From Ancistrus triradiatus (lineage: Eukaryota; Chordata; Actinopteri; Siluriformes; Loricariidae), in NCBI GenBank assembly GCA_025084515.1, contig JAJAGP010002199.1, positions 62,001 to 126,000 on the forward strand: DNA of 64,000 bases, given 5' to 3'. Position 1 is the stretch's first letter. The number at the start of each line of letters is the position of its first letter. Positions 10,686 to 23,203 of the stretch are shown in pieces. The notes beneath the pieces were generated by a model. That model ran no database searches, was not told the origin of the DNA, and saw nothing but the letters and a program-made list of their open reading frames with translations. The position numbers and the translations under genes were made by a program.

Positions 10686-12355
10686 GTGTTTGGCATTGAT
10701 CCAGTCTGTTTTTGTATTTGCTTTTATATATAACACCAATGGGTCCTACAATAGAGGAGAGCAAAACTTAAATTCCTACACATTTTGAACATCACTGGGA
10801 TTAATCCACTGTAAGGTCCACTGTATTATATGTACTGTACGTTATAATGAACAACAGTGGAGGCAATCGTTAGGATTATCTCAGCTCAGAGAGAGAGAGA
10901 GTGTTTAATGGGATCCTGGCTCCACCATTTAATGACAAATCCACCCAGTATGATAAAAATATAAATATATAAAGCTAAGGAAGAAATGTCAGATTATTTT
11001 CAGCTGATTCGCTTGTAGGCATCTGTATCGATACAGTAAATACACACGTCAATTCCTGTGTTAAGGCAATTCGGGAATGCACTTCATTTCCATAAAAGGT
11101 CACAACTCAGTCAGGTTTGTGCGTTTTGGGTTCAGTCGTCAAATTTCTTTGGGTTTCAGGTCAGAGCCCGTGCTTTCACTGTTTTCTATTTTCACTATGC
11201 TGTGGACCAGATCAGCATCAGAGTCGACTGGAGGAGAGGAAATACATTCTCTGTGTGATGGAGGAACAATAATTCTGGAGAATTGTTTACATGAAAGAAT
11301 GTGACCTGTTTTTGCAAAAGCTTCTGCAAATGATGAAATCTGAGGAGAATGATGAAATAAACTGAAGAAAGATCGACTGTCTAGTTACCTGTGAAATCTG
11401 GTTTGGGACACTTCCTGATTTCAGTATTGACCATTATTTTAAAACTCTTACGTTGTTTTGAAACAGGTCAGACATAGTTTGGGATAAAAACAAGTTCAAA
11501 AAGCACGTAAGACCAAGTTCTTAAACCCTAACCATAATCCCTCACTGTTCCATTGTCTGATCCAGAGGCGTCTCTTCAAGCAGGACTGTTTTTAAACTGA
11601 TATACTAAATAGAAATTGATTAGTGGTGGCTCAGTGTTTAAGACTCCAAGCTATTAATCTTAAGGCTTGAGCTCAATCCAAACATTTTGCTTAGTTGTTA
11701 TTTGGTTAGAAACATTAGAAGAGAATGACCCTCTTTGATATCTTTGATATCTGGCTTGGGGCACTTCCTGGGTTCACCACTGACCACAGTTCTGGTAACA
11801 GTTTTTTAAAACATAGTTTCATGATTTATATGCAGATTGTTCAGTGCATTGGAAATATTAATACTGATTATTAACGTATAAGAGTAATAATGATGATAAT
11901 AATAAACATAATAATAGAAGGTACAGGTGGTAATGCTGGGGGCTCCAGGGCTCTGTGTTTGATTCTCACCTCAGAGTTTGTCATGTTCTCCCTATAACCA
12001 CTTGGGTGTCCTCTGGGTTCTTCGATTTCCTTCCAAATCCTGATAACATGCCAGTAGATGGACTGGTTCCTCCACAGTGTCTCTAGATGTGACAGAGTGT
12101 TTGGTACAGGACAGATAAACCACAGACCTACTTACATGGACACTTACTAGGACAAAGCAGTTACTCAAGATAAAATATTAATAATATTGATTTTCCTTGA
12201 AGCAAAAGATGCCTTTAAATTAGTCTTTGAAGATAATTGATAAATGAATATAGGGCATATAGGAACATGTGAGGTAAGAACTCTGATCAGCTGACTTTAA
12301 TATGTACTTCAATAAAGCAATATTTTGTTTGGAAAGAAGGTGGGATTAAGGCTGG
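10686..12355 (+). repeat. deaminase-array spacer between D1 and D2
   Basis: A duplicated spacer with no gene. It includes a tRNA-SINE-like head near 11620-11700 (GTGGCTCAGTGTTTAAGACTCC) and a repeat with GTTCTCCCTATAACCAC near 11985. This copy lacks the Tc1 insertion found in the first spacer and is thus the empty-site reference. Confidence 0.75.
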
Positions 12356-12362
12356 TATAAAT
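12356..12362 (+). promoter_or_regulatory. TATA box of deaminase D2
   Basis: TATAAAT in the conserved promoter block, 73 nt before the D2 ATG. Confidence 0.75.
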
Positions 12363-12434
12363 TTCATTGACAGTCCTCCTTCAGCAGTGCGTCCTTCCTC
12401 ATTCTCACTACAGTTTTCAGTTTCCTGAAAAGAG

Positions 12435-13666
12435 ATGGTAAGTTACACCATATTGCCAAGCTATTGGAAGAAGTATCTCAGGGCTGTATTCTAGGAGCTC
12501 AGTTATGTTAATCTTTGTTTGCAAATATCTTGAATCCAGACACTGTTACATAAAAAACAAACTGCCAGGTAGATGTAGAAATGTATTTTTAGATGTATTT
12601 TTATTTGAGAAAATGTTTTGGGGAAAAGTCTATAAATCCCATAAAAGGAAGAGTTTTTTCATTTACATATTGTAATCAATGAATGGTTGACGTATAAATT
12701 AAATTTGAATGCAAGTTTATTTATTAAGCATGTTACAGCCAAACTCTTATTCTGGCTTACTTTTAAAAATCTGTCGAAAAATTTGTGAAATATAATAATA
12801 TAAAGTAATATAAAGTTCTACATTCTACATTTTATAAGTTCTGATTTGAAATGTCTGTTTCATCAGGCTTGTGTGGGAGCACGATTGTTCGTCCTACTTT
12901 TTCTGTTGCCTCCAGCTTTAGTGGTTGAAGCTGAAACTCTCTTACGGATCATCAGCTATCTCAAGCAAAAGTAAGAAGTGGGAAAATGCCTGCTGTGGTT
13001 TTCAGATCTGGATGACTATAAGCAGCCTATGAAAGCATCACCATATTGTAACACATTTGCTGTTTCTGTAATGTTTTTAGGTATGGGTCTAATGATCAGT
13101 TTGCTCTGGCCATCAACGTTGAAGCTAAATATTGTCAAAATGCAGCTCTGGATCAGAACTTCCTTGCATCAGATGATGGGAATCTAGCACGAGCTCGGAT
13201 GGACACGGGTGAACGCATTTACAAAGGTCACCAGTTAATTGGTGCCAAACCAAAAAGAATCCCTCACACAAGTCCCGCTGATTTCTATCACTCTGAATAC
13301 CGCCTGCTGGTTGAGTCCAAGTCCCCTACAATGACACCCTACGATCCACTTATGCAAAACCTCCTAAATTTAGATCCAAACGGCTGCACGATTTTCTTCA
13401 CCCTCATCTCTCCCTGTGTGGACAAGTGTTCGACACCTGACGGGCAGTACAACATCATCACCGCCCTCAACATGTTCAACAACCACGCTGGTCCAAAAGC
13501 GTTCGTATTTCAGAATATTTGGAATGAAGACCAAAACACACCTCAGTGGAGAGATAACATAAAGCACATCAACGACAGAGTGCCAATCTTTAGGTGTCAA
13601 GACATAGGATGCAGAGCCTGTGTAAACAGCAATAACGTTGTTGCAAATTGGTGCTGGAGAAGATAA
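12435..13666 (+). CDS. D2: secreted SNAD-type deaminase, subtype A
   Basis: Exons 12435-12437 (ATG), 12867-12970 and 13081-13666 encode 230 residues. The signal peptide (LFVLLFLLPPALV) is followed by LLRIISYLKQK. The metal site is intact: HSE at 106-108, P147, C148, C152 in ISPCVDKC. D2 shares IYKG, FFTLISPC and an ending in WCW with D6 and differs in these from D1, D3 and D4 (VYFG or IYFG, FYT.NSPC, RCLAN); I call this subtype A. The Cys pattern of the tail is kept (RCQDIGCRAC...WCW). Both introns have intact donors and acceptors. AATAAA at 13794-13799. Catalytic competence is likely from sequence; substrate unknown. Confidence 0.85.
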
Positions 13667-14070
13667 AACTGAAGATTAAGATGTGCTGCTTGTAATGTGC
13701 TTACAGTTTCCTCAAGCTGAAATTGACATATTGCATGGATAAACAAACATGTTTGAATAATTAATAAAATATTTCTTGCTTGTTCCTTACATCAATAAAG
13801 TGTTTAGCATTCACCCAGTCTCTTGTTTTATTTTGCCTTTATATAAAATCAATGGGTCCTGGAACAGAGGAGAGTCTGATAGTCTTTCTGCCAGATGGAG
13901 AGCAAAACGTAAATTCCTACACATTTGAAACATCACTGGGATTAATCTGAAGTTCCACTGTATTATATGTACTGTACGTTATAATGAACAACAGTGGAAG
14001 GAAGGTGAGGTTAAGATCAGGTATTTTCCCAAAGGCATAGATTAACAAACAAGAACTTCTTCAAAATTAA

Positions 14071-14459
14071 TGTTCTTATGCACTGTTAAGAGTTAGTATG
14101 ATAAGATCAAGGTTTTTTTTATCTCAAGTGTAAGTGTGAAACAGGAAGCAGTCGACTTGTGTTTTTTAAAGTTATTTCTGTCTTGTAGACCGCAAGAATA
14201 TTCCATTAGACTAGACAACTGCCGCGAAGACTTTTAAAGGCTTTTGTTTAGTACTGTTTTTTTAGCACTACAATCAGTGTTTGTTTATCCTTTTTTGGGT
14301 TGAAGATACTTTATCATCGTATATATATATATCTATGTTGTATTTCCTTGGAACTAGACAAGAGTGTGTCTTTCTTAATTCCATCTGACAGCACTGTCAG
14401 GATCGACTACTCCACCTCTGGAAGCCATATTGAACCCGTACCTGGAATCCAAACAATCA
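14071..14459 (+). mobile_element. candidate solo LTR
   Basis: The segment begins TGTTCTTATGCAC and ends CCAAACAATCA (TG...CA). It lies at a point where other spacers read straight from AAATTAA into GCAATAT, and is flanked by ATTAA and GTTAA, a 4-of-5 target duplication. A second copy at the equivalent place upstream of D7 (34052-35582) is split by later insertions. No internal retroelement genes are present. Confidence 0.5.
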
Positions 14460-14508
14460 GTTAACCTTACAATATTTTTTTTTGGAAAGAAGGTGGGATT
14501 AAGACTGA

Positions 14509-14515
14509 TATAAAT
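14509..14515 (+). promoter_or_regulatory. TATA box of deaminase D3
   Basis: TATAAAT in the conserved block, 79 nt before the D3 ATG. The candidate solo LTR ends only 49 nt upstream. Confidence 0.75.
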
Positions 14516-14587
14516 TTAGATCACAGTCCTGCTTCAGCAGTGCGTCCTTCCTCGTTCTCACTACAGTTTTCAGTTTCCAGAAAAGAG

Positions 14588-15744
14588 ATGGTAAGTTACA
14601 TCATTCAGAAAACTCAGAGCTGTATTCTATGAGCTCAATTTTATAAACCTTTGTTTGTAAATATCTTGAATCGTGACGCTGTTATACATAAAACAAACTG
14701 CCAGGTAGATGTAGAAATTTTAGATTTATATTTAATTGAGAAATTGTTTTGAGGAAAAGACTAAAAATGTTTTTTATATACATTTTAAACAATGAATGGT
14801 TAACATGAAATGAAATTAGAACATAAGTTTACTTATTAGGCATGTTAAAGCTGAACTATTACTCTGGCTTACTTTTAAACATCTGTCAAATAATCTGTGA
14901 GATCTTGCTAAGTTCTGATCTGACATATTTGTTTCATCAGGCTTGTGTTGGAGCGCGATTGTTTGTCCTACTTTTTCTGTTCCCTCTAGCTTTAACAAAA
15001 AGTGTTGATAAGGACACTCTATCAGAGATCATCAACTATCTCCAGAAAAAGTAAGATGTGGGAAAATGCATGCATTTGGGTTTTAAATCTAAATGACTAT
15101 AAACATCCAAATGTCACCATATTGTAACACTTTTGTTGATGCTCAATGTTGTTTTTAGGTATGGGTCTTATGGTCAGTTTGCTCTGGCTATCAATGTAGA
15201 AGCTCAATATTGTGATCAAGGTGCCCACCCTGATCGTCAATTTCTTAGGCAAGAAATCAACCGTTATTCAGTGCGAGATGACATGGACAGTGCCCGACAC
15301 ATTTACTTTGGTCGGCAGCTGATTGGTGCCAAACCAAAACCAATCCCAAAAACGGGCAACAATTATCACTCTGAATACCTCCTGCTGATTAAGTCCATGT
15401 CAAAAAAACTGAAAAGGTACGATCCACTTATTCGAAGGCTCCTGAGGAGAAATCGACATGGTTGCACGATTTTCTACACCTTCAACTCTCCTTGTGTGAG
15501 CTCCTGTTCGACACCTAATGGGCGGTACAGCATCATCAAAGCTCTCGACAGGTTCAGAAGGCACCGTGGCCCAACAGCTTTTGTATTTAATCAGATTTGG
15601 AAACATGACAATAATAGTTCTCAGTGGAGACGTAACATAAAGCACATCAATGACAAAATGCCAATCTATCGCTGTGATGCCAATGGATGCACTCGCTGTG
15701 TAGACAACAATAATCATGTTGTAGGCAGGTGCCTGGCAAATTAA
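14588..15744 (+). CDS. D3: secreted SNAD-type deaminase, subtype B
   Basis: Exons 14588-14590 (ATG), 14941-15050 and 15159-15744 encode 232 residues. The signal peptide LFVLLFLFPLALT is followed by VDKDTLSEIINYLQKK. Metal site: HSE at 108-110, P149, C150, C154 in NSPCVSSC. The chain is rich in Arg/Lys between the two motifs (KKLKRYDPLIRRLLRRNRHG), more basic than in D1 or D2. The tail Cys cluster is present. D3 is very close to pseudogene D7. The 3' flank lacks the block with AATAAA that follows D1, D2, D4, D6 and D8, so its mRNA end must come from somewhere else. The coding frame is fully open. Confidence 0.83.
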
Positions 15745-17193
15745 GCTCAAGATTAAGATGTGCTCCGTGTAGGTGCTTACAGTTTCTTCAAGCTGAAATG
15801 GATTTATTGCATTTATTTTTATTTTGCCTTTATATATAAAACCAATGGGTCCTAAAACAGAGGAGAGTGTGATAGTCTTTCTGCTAGATAAAAGCAAAAC
15901 TTAAATTTCTACACGTTTTAAACATCACTGGGATTAATCTGCAGTTCCACTGTATTATATGTACTACTATATGTATTATATGTACACACACAACCCCAGA
16001 TCAGAAAAAGTTGGGACTGTATGGAAAATGCATATTAAAAAAACCACAGTGTCTCCTACATTTACTTTGATTTGAAAGTATGAACCCAAAATATTTCATG
16101 CTTTTTTCTGGTCAACTTTATTTCATTGGTTAATAATATTCATTGTTTACATGAGAGAATGTGTACTGTTTTTGCAAAAGCTTCTGTAAATGATGAAATG
16201 TGAAGAGAATGTTGAAATAAACTGAAGAAAGATCAACCGTCCAGTTATCTGTGAAAATCTGGTTTGGGACACTTCCTGATTTCAATATTGACCATTATTT
16301 TAAAACTCTTAGGTTGTTTTGAAACAGGTCAGACATAGTTTGGGATAAAAACAAGCTCAAAAAGCACCTAAGACTAAGTTCTGTCGACCCTAACCATAAT
16401 CCCTCACTGTTCCATCGTCTGATCCAGAGGCGTCTCTTCAAGCAGGACTGTTTTTAAACTGATATACTAAATATAAATTGATTAGTGGTGGCTCAGTGTT
16501 TAAGACTCCAAGCTATTAATCATAAGGCTTGAGCTCAATCCAAATGTTTTGCTTAGTTGTTCTTTGGTTAGAATCATTAGAAGAGAATGACCCTCTTTGA
16601 TATCTTTGATATCTGGCTTGGGGCACTTCCTGGGTTCACCACTGACCACAGTTCTGGTAACAGTTTTTTAAAACATAGTTTCATTATTTATATGCAGATT
16701 GTTCAATACTGATTATTAATGTATAAGAGTAAAAATGATGATAATAATAAACATAATAATAGAAGGTACAGGTGGTAATGCTGGGGGCTCCAGGGCCCTG
16801 TGTTTGATTCTCACCTCAGAGTTTGTCATGTTCTCCCTATAGCCACCTGGGTTCCCTCTGGGTTCTTCAATTACCTTCCAAATCCCGACAACATGCCAGT
16901 AGATGGACTGGTTCCTCCACAGTGTCTATAGATGTGACAGAGTGTTTGGTACAGGACAGATAAACCACAGACCTACTCACATGGACACTTACTAGGATAA
17001 AGAAGTTACTCAAGATAATAATATTGATTTTCCCTGAAGCAAAAGATGGCTTTACACCATTAGTCTTTGAAGATAATTAATACATGAACATAGGGCATGT
17101 AGGAACATGTGAGGTAATGAACAAGAACTCTGATCAGCTGACTTAAATAAAGCAATAGCATTTTCTTTGGAAAGAAGGTGGGATTAAGATTGA
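15745..17193 (+). repeat. deaminase-array spacer between D3 and D4
   Basis: A spacer copy without a gene. It contains ACACAACCCCAGATCAGAAAAAGTTGGGACTGTATGG near 15985-16025, which resembles a fish transposon end, then the shared spacer from about 16140. Confidence 0.7.
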
Positions 17194-17273
17194 TACAAAT
17201 TTTGATCACAGTCCTCCTTCAGCAGTGCGTCCCTCCTCGTTCTCACTACAGCTCTGCAGCTTCCAGAAAAGAG

Positions 17274-18482
17274 ATGGTAAGTTACATCATTTAGATGTGT
17301 GGTCTGCTGAACATTCACATATTGTTAAGTTATTGGAAAAAAAAACATCTCAGGGTTGTATTCTAGGATCTCAAATATATAAATCTTGTATTTCTTGATT
17401 ATCTTGAATCCAGACACTGCTATATAAAAAACAAACTAGGTAGATAAAACTATACTTTTTTAAATGGAGAAAATGTTTTGGCAAAGTCTGTATATTCCAT
17501 AAATGCTAAGATTTTATCTACATATTTTAAACAATCAATGGTAAACATGAATGAATGAATGGGAAGTTTACTTATTAAAGCCAAACTCTTATTCCGTCTT
17601 ACTTTTAAACAGCTGTCTAATTGTATGTGAAATATTGCAAAAGTTCTGATCTGATGGAGGAAATGTTTGTTTCACCAGGCTTGTGCTGGAGCACAATTGT
17701 TCGTCCTGCTTTTTCTGTTCCCTCAAGCTTTAGTGGTTGATGCTGCAGATCTCTCAACAATCATCAACTATCTCCAGACAGGTTAAGATGTGGAAAAATG
17801 CATGCTTTAGATCTCAATGGTTATAAGTAGCCTCTGAAAACATCTCCATATTGTAACACTTTTTTTGTTTCTGTTATGTTCAATGTTGTTTTTTAGGTAT
17901 GGGTTTAATACTCAGTTTGCTCTGGCCATCAACGTCGAAGCTCAATATTGTGTTCCTGGTGTTGCCCTGGATCATGACTTCCTTAGGCAAGACAACAACA
18001 GAAATTTTGTGCGAGGGCAAATGAACAGTAACGAACGTGTTTACTTTGGTCGGCAACTGATTGGTGCCAAACCAAAAACAATCCCCGGAAAGGAAGCCTT
18101 TTATCACTCTGAATACCTCCTGCTGATTCGGTCCATGTCCCCTAAACTGGCACACTACGATCCACTTATAGTAAACCTCCTGAATTCAGACCCAAATGGC
18201 TGCACGATTTTCTACACCTTCAACTCTCCCTGTGTGAGAACCTGCTCAACACCTAACGGGCCGTATAGCATCATCAATGCCCTCAACATGTTCACCCACC
18301 ATGCTGGTCCAAAAGCGTTTGTATTTCATCAGGTTTGGCACCATGACCAAAATACACCTGAGTGGAGAGATAACATAAAGCACATCAATGACAGAGTGCC
18401 AATCTTACGCTGTGATGCCAATGGATGCACTCGCTGCGTAAACAACAATAATGTTGTTGAAGCCAGGTGTCTGGCAAATTAA
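17274..18482 (+). pseudogene. D4: SNAD-type deaminase with lost intron-2 donor (probable pseudogene)
   Basis: Exon positions match the family: ATG 17274-17276, exon 2 17679-17782, exon 3 17897-18482. Spliced as usual they would give 230 residues with HSE at 106-108 and P147, C148, C152. However, the intron-2 donor that is GTAAGA in intact copies reads TTAAGA here (17783-17788). The only nearby GT, one base upstream, would shift the frame and end at a TGA within about 60 codons. Reading through gives an immediate TAA. The TATA box is also changed to TACAAAT (17194-17200). The coding exon 3 itself is still fully open, so the loss looks recent, unless a non-canonical splice is used. AATAAA at 18610-18615. 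Confidence 0.7.
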
Positions 18483-19969
18483 TCTCAAGATTAAGATATG
18501 CTCCATGTAATGTGCTTACAGTTTCTTCAAGCTGAAACTGACTTATTACATGGAAATATTATAAAAGCTTGAATGATGAATAAGATACATCTTGCTTGTT
18601 CCTTACATCAATAAAGTGTTTAGCATCCACTCAGTCTGTTTTTTTATTTTGCCTTTATACATAAAACCAATGGGTCTTACAGTAGAGGAGAGTCTGATCA
18701 TTTTTCTGCTAGATGGAGACAAAAACTTAAATTCCTACACATTTTGAACATCATTGTCACAGCGGGGCTCAACGGGCAGGTTCCACAATTATCACCATAT
18801 TTATTAAACAACCCCCACTAGTCACTATAAATTGGAAATTATTGGCAATTAGCAAGACACACTCAATAAAGGAGTGGTTCTGCAGGTGGGGACCACAGAC
18901 CACTTCCCAGTACCTATGCTTTCTGGCTGATGCTTTGGTCACTTCTGAATGTTGGTGGTGCTTTCACACTCGTGGTAACATGAGACGAACTCTACAACCC
19001 ACACAAGTGGCTCAGGTAGTGCAGCTCATCCATGATGGCACATCAATGCCAGCTGTGGCAAGAAGGTTTGCTGTGTCTGTCAGCGTAGTGTCCAGAGGCT
19101 GGAGGCGCTACCAGGAGACAGGCCAGTATACCAGGAGACGTGGAGGAGGCCGTAGGAGGGCAACAACCCAGCAGCAGGACCACTACCTCCACCTTTGTGC
19201 AAGGAGGAACAGAAGGAGCACTGCCAGAGTCCTGCAAAATGACCTCCTGCATGCCACAAATGTGCATGTGTCTGCACAAACGGTTAGAAACCGATTCCAT
19301 GAGGATGGTATGAGGGCCCGATGTCCACACATGGGGGTTGTGCTCACAGCCCAACACCATGCAGGACACTTGGCATTTGCCAGAGAACACCAGGATTGGC
19401 AAATTCGCCACTGGTGCCCTGTGCTCTTCACAGATGAAAGCAGGGTTACACTGAACACGTGTGACAGACGTGACAGAGTCTGGAGACACCGTGGAGAGCG
19501 ATCTGCTGCCTGCAACATCCTTCAGCATGACCGGTTTTTCAGTGGGTCAGTAATGGTGTGGGGAGGGCCGCACAGCCCTCCATGTGCTCGCCAGAGCTAG
19601 TCTGACTGCCATTAGGTACTGAGATGAGATCCTCAGACCTGTTAGAAATTCAGCTTCTCAGGAGTCAGGACAAGGGACCATCAACATAGGAGTTTATTTA
19701 CACATACAGAGGATCATGTATGGGTACAGCAGCGTAGATCACCATTCAGAAATACATACTTCTTAGCAAGCTTTATGTACCCTAGGTTTGACAGGAAGGG
19801 GGGGGGGGGGGGAAGAGAAAGAGGTGGGGATTAAAGGGGTGTGATAGTCAGATGCTGGTGGAAGAGGTGTGATGTAGACCAAGGATGTTGATGGATAGAA
19901 TATACAAAAAGGTGAAGGGAGACAGGATGGGAAGCCAAAAGGTGTGGGGAACAGGGTGATTTAGAGAAC

Positions 19970-20072
19970 CAAGGGTCACTGGAACTGTCTTCAAGCTGCA
20001 GGATCAAACTGGGATCTTTGGAGCTGTGAGGCGACTGTGCTAGTCACATACGCCACCGTGCCGCCCAAACCA
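19970..20072 (+). repeat. short repeat replacing the outer part of the retroviral 3' LTR
   Basis: After GGGTGATTTAGAGA the two LTRs diverge. This one continues with text ending GAGGCGACTGTGCTAGTCACATACGCCACCGTGCCGCC, resembling the end of a common fish repeat. Confidence 0.45.
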
Positions 20073-20232
20073 TTAAAAGGTCCATAACTATACAAATCCG
20101 GCCAGTGCCTATTTTATGTTATGCCTAAGAATGTCTGAGAAGTTCCTGCAGCCAAGTTCAGAAGTTTGTGGATGAAAAATGTATGGATGCAGGTCAGGAA
20201 GCTTGGATGATTTGCTGTCACGTGGTGAGATG

Positions 20233-20898
20233 TCACATCGCTGTTGACAGGACATCTAGATCGTTAACTTGGTTACATGCAACACAATTTTTAACAACTA
20301 CTTTGGCTTGTTCCCTGAATTTAGGATTCCACCAGGAATGAGAAAATTGATTGACCATCTTTTCCACTCCAATGTGGCCTAAAGAATGTATCTGTGTAGC
20401 TGGGTAGGGAAGTAATGATTCAGGTGCAACAAGCTTTCCCCCTTTGGTCCAGACACCATCTGGAGCAACTTTTGCACCTGAGTCCAGCCATGTCCAGAGT
20501 TCCCAGCTTTGGAGAGTCGAACTGTAGCTTAAGAATTGAAGAGATGTCCTTAGTATTACATTCTGTGTTACTAAGTAATGCAGTGCTTGCTGGTGGTAAA
20601 AAGTGTGGGTTGAGAAACTAGCAGTAAAAAGAATCAAATCAGCGTTATCAAGAAGAGCATCTTTAAAAACAGGGTGAGGATTAGACAATTCAATGCAATC
20701 ATGATCGTCCCCTTCCTCACTGACATCAGTCAATGAGGACATCATAAAAGAGGAGGGGTTGTTCATAGGTGCATTCTGAATAACTACATTAGGAGCTGTC
20801 AAAACTGAAAGCCACTTGCCCCATCTGGAGGCTGTCACTGAGAAGACATGACCAATATTGAGCAATGCAATCGCGGTGCAAATGCTAGTAGGGTAAGA
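20233..20898 (-). pseudogene. RNase H / integrase N-terminal remnant
   Basis: The open frame includes an RNase H-like start and the HHCC zinc-binding region of integrase (HSLGHIGVEKM ... CVACNQ). It stops before the integrase DDE core. The following 260 bases lead to the LTR, so the rest of pol and env were deleted. Confidence 0.72.
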
Positions 20899-20900
20899 TA

Positions 20901-21449
20901 CAGGGGTTAGACAATGAAACTGAAACACCTGTCATTTTAAACCACAATAATGTATTAGTATGGTGTAGGGCCTCCTTTTGTGGCCAATACAGCATCAATT
21001 CATCTTGGAAATGACATATACAAGTCCTGCACAGTGGTCAGAGGGATTTTAAGCCATTCTTCTTGCAGGATAGTGGCCAGGTCACTACATGATGCTGGTG
21101 GAGGAAAACGTTTCCTGACTCGCTTCTCCAAAACACCCCAAAGTGGCTCAATAATATTTACTAATTACCAATAAACTGGTGACTGTGCAGGCCATGGGAG
21201 ATGTTCAACTTCACTTTCATGTTCATCAAACCATCTGAACTCTGAAACTGGTATGTCACACATAATGTTGTGTGCATTGCAATATTTTGAACAAAACTGT
21301 GCTCTTACCCTGCTAATTGAACCTTCACACTCTGCTCTTACTGGTGCAATGTGCAATTAATGAAGATTGGCCACCAGACTGGTCCAATTTAGCCATGAAA
21401 CCTCCCCCACTAAAATGACAGGTGTTTCAGTTTCATTGTCTAACCCCTG
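20901..21449. mobile_element. MITE-like DNA transposon inside the retrovirus
   Basis: Inverted ends CAGGGGTTAGACAATGAAAC and its complement are flanked by TA on both sides (20899-20900, 21450-21451). Length is 549 bp. Broken Tc1/mariner-like coding fragments remain inside. A relative lies at 34897-35433. Confidence 0.88.
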
Positions 21450-21451
21450 TA

Positions 21452-21680
21452 GGTAGCCTGTACTGCTCTTAAAACATGGACCCATTCCCCATGCCACGGC
21501 ATCCAATTTAGCTGAATGGTAAGCTACTGGACGTAGCATATCACCATGTTCCTGAGTTAGACAGGATGTCATGAAGCCACAATCTTCATGTACAAAGATG
21601 GTAAAAGGCCTGTTAGGATCACAAAGGCCAAGAGCAGGTGCAGACACCAAGGCTGATGTTAGCTTCACAAAAGCTATCAT
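21452..21680 (-). pseudogene. retroviral RT connection/RNase H remnant
   Basis: The APALGL...PFTIFVHED segment and RPVAYHSAKLD are typical of the RT connection/RNase H region of retroviral pol. A MITE at 20901-21449 interrupts it. Confidence 0.75.
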
Positions 21681-21819
21681 CTGTGTGTTGTGCTATCATC
21701 TGTGTGTACAACAGGATCATGTTGTCCAGGATTACCTTTGAGCAGATCGTATAGTGGTTGTGAAATAGCAGTGCAAGAATCTATCCAAGGTCTACAGTAA
21801 TTGCATAGACCTAAGAAAG

Positions 21820-22560
21820 CTCACAATTTGTGCACTGTAGTCGGCAGTGACATTGCATTAATTGCAGAACTTGTAGAAGGCAAAATTCCTCTGGAACCCT
21901 GTGTAATCCATTGTCCCAAATATTGTACACCATCACAACACAACTGAGCTTTATCACCACTTGCTTTGTGTCCTTTGCTGGCCAAGAAATCAAGAAGCAC
22001 CCTCATGTCTTTGTCATGTGTTTCCTCATTCTCACTACTCAATAAAACGTCATCAACATACTGAATAATGGCAGATAACTGCAAAATGTGCTCTGCTTGA
22101 GAGAGATGTTTTCTGAGTGCTTGATGATAAATAGTGGGACTATTATGTAACCCCTGTGGGAGTCGCGTCCACTGATATTGTGTATTGCCAACTGTAAAAG
22201 CAAGCCATGACTGGCTTTCTGATGCTAACGGAACTGACCAAAAGCCGTTGGCCATATCAATGACAGAGAAAACTTTGTGGGATGTGGGAACACCATCAAA
22301 GACGGTAGATGGATCAGCAACCACTGGAGTTAGCTTGTCAATATGTTGATTTAGCTACCCTATAGTCTACTGTTAGTCTCCAACTTCCATTAACCTTACG
22401 AACTGGATTAGCATACGGGACTATTAGACGAACTGTGTGTTTTGACCAAAATGCCCCTTTTCTCAAGCTGATCAATGATAGGCCGAATACCCTGCAAAGC
22501 TTCACTATTAATGGGATACTGTTTAGTGCAAGGAGGTTGCCGACCTGTGAGGCCAACTGG
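21820..22560 (-). pseudogene. retroviral reverse transcriptase remnant
   Basis: RT motifs in order: WRLTVDYR, FSVIDMANGFW, LPQGLHNSPT and the catalytic YVDD. A frameshift near 22330 separates the first from the rest. The wording is that of gamma/epsilon-type retroviral pol, not of a LINE. Confidence 0.82.
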
Positions 22561-22712
22561 TTCCATACCCAAAAGGCCACAATCATCCTTATCTTCAGAC
22601 CAAATCTGAAAACTTGATCACCAAAGTCAGACTGTTTTAAAGAAGCAATGTTCCAAACGCATGAATCAGCAAATACTGACAAAGAGCAGTTCAGTTCCCT
22701 CAGAAAATGTTT

Positions 22713-23063
22713 TCAAAAAATGTTTTCAACTTTTCCTACCCAAAACTGCCATGAAATAGTTTTAGGCCCTAGATAAACATCTAGAGGTGCAGATAAACTT
22801 AAGGAAATACCAGCATTTCCTATTCCCTCAGCTGTGATGTGTCTGTTAGTTAAAGGTACTCCTAAAGATTGACAAACTGTTTCTGACAGCGTGCTAATTT
22901 GAGCTCCTGTGTCTACAAGAAATGAAAAAATTTGTTCCCTGATTTGAACATCAACAAAAAAACAGTTCTCAAAAACTTTACTGATAGCACATAGATGGGC
23001 TGAAACGGCAGGGCAAATTAGTTTAAAGCTGGGGCAGAGGGGGTTGTTGACACTCCTGTGCAA
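22713..23063 (-). pseudogene. retroviral aspartic protease remnant
   Basis: The open segment contains the protease active-site triplet in LVDTGAQIS followed by TAEGIGN-like flap-region wording. It follows the zinc knuckle, as expected for gag-pro-pol order. It is disconnected by frame breaks from gag and RT. Confidence 0.7.
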
Positions 23064-23203
23064 CCTTGCACTGCCTTGATCATAGCCAACTGGTCCTGTG
23101 ATATTCCCTGAAAAGGACTCCCTGCTGCTTGTTCCTGAGGAAAATCCTCTTGGCTATCCTTCATCTTCATGCCCTTTCTGTGATCACCTGCTTGTCTCTT
23201 ACA

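Noticed and set aside
17150..17190. STAT-like site TTCTTTGGAA in deaminase promoters
   Set aside because: It is present upstream of D4, D5, D7 and D8 but altered in D1, D2, D3 and D6, so it does not track with the intact genes.
19043..19528. Minus-strand frames at 19.0-19.5 kb
   Set aside because: They are antisense to the Tc1 transposase, which is the real coding sense.
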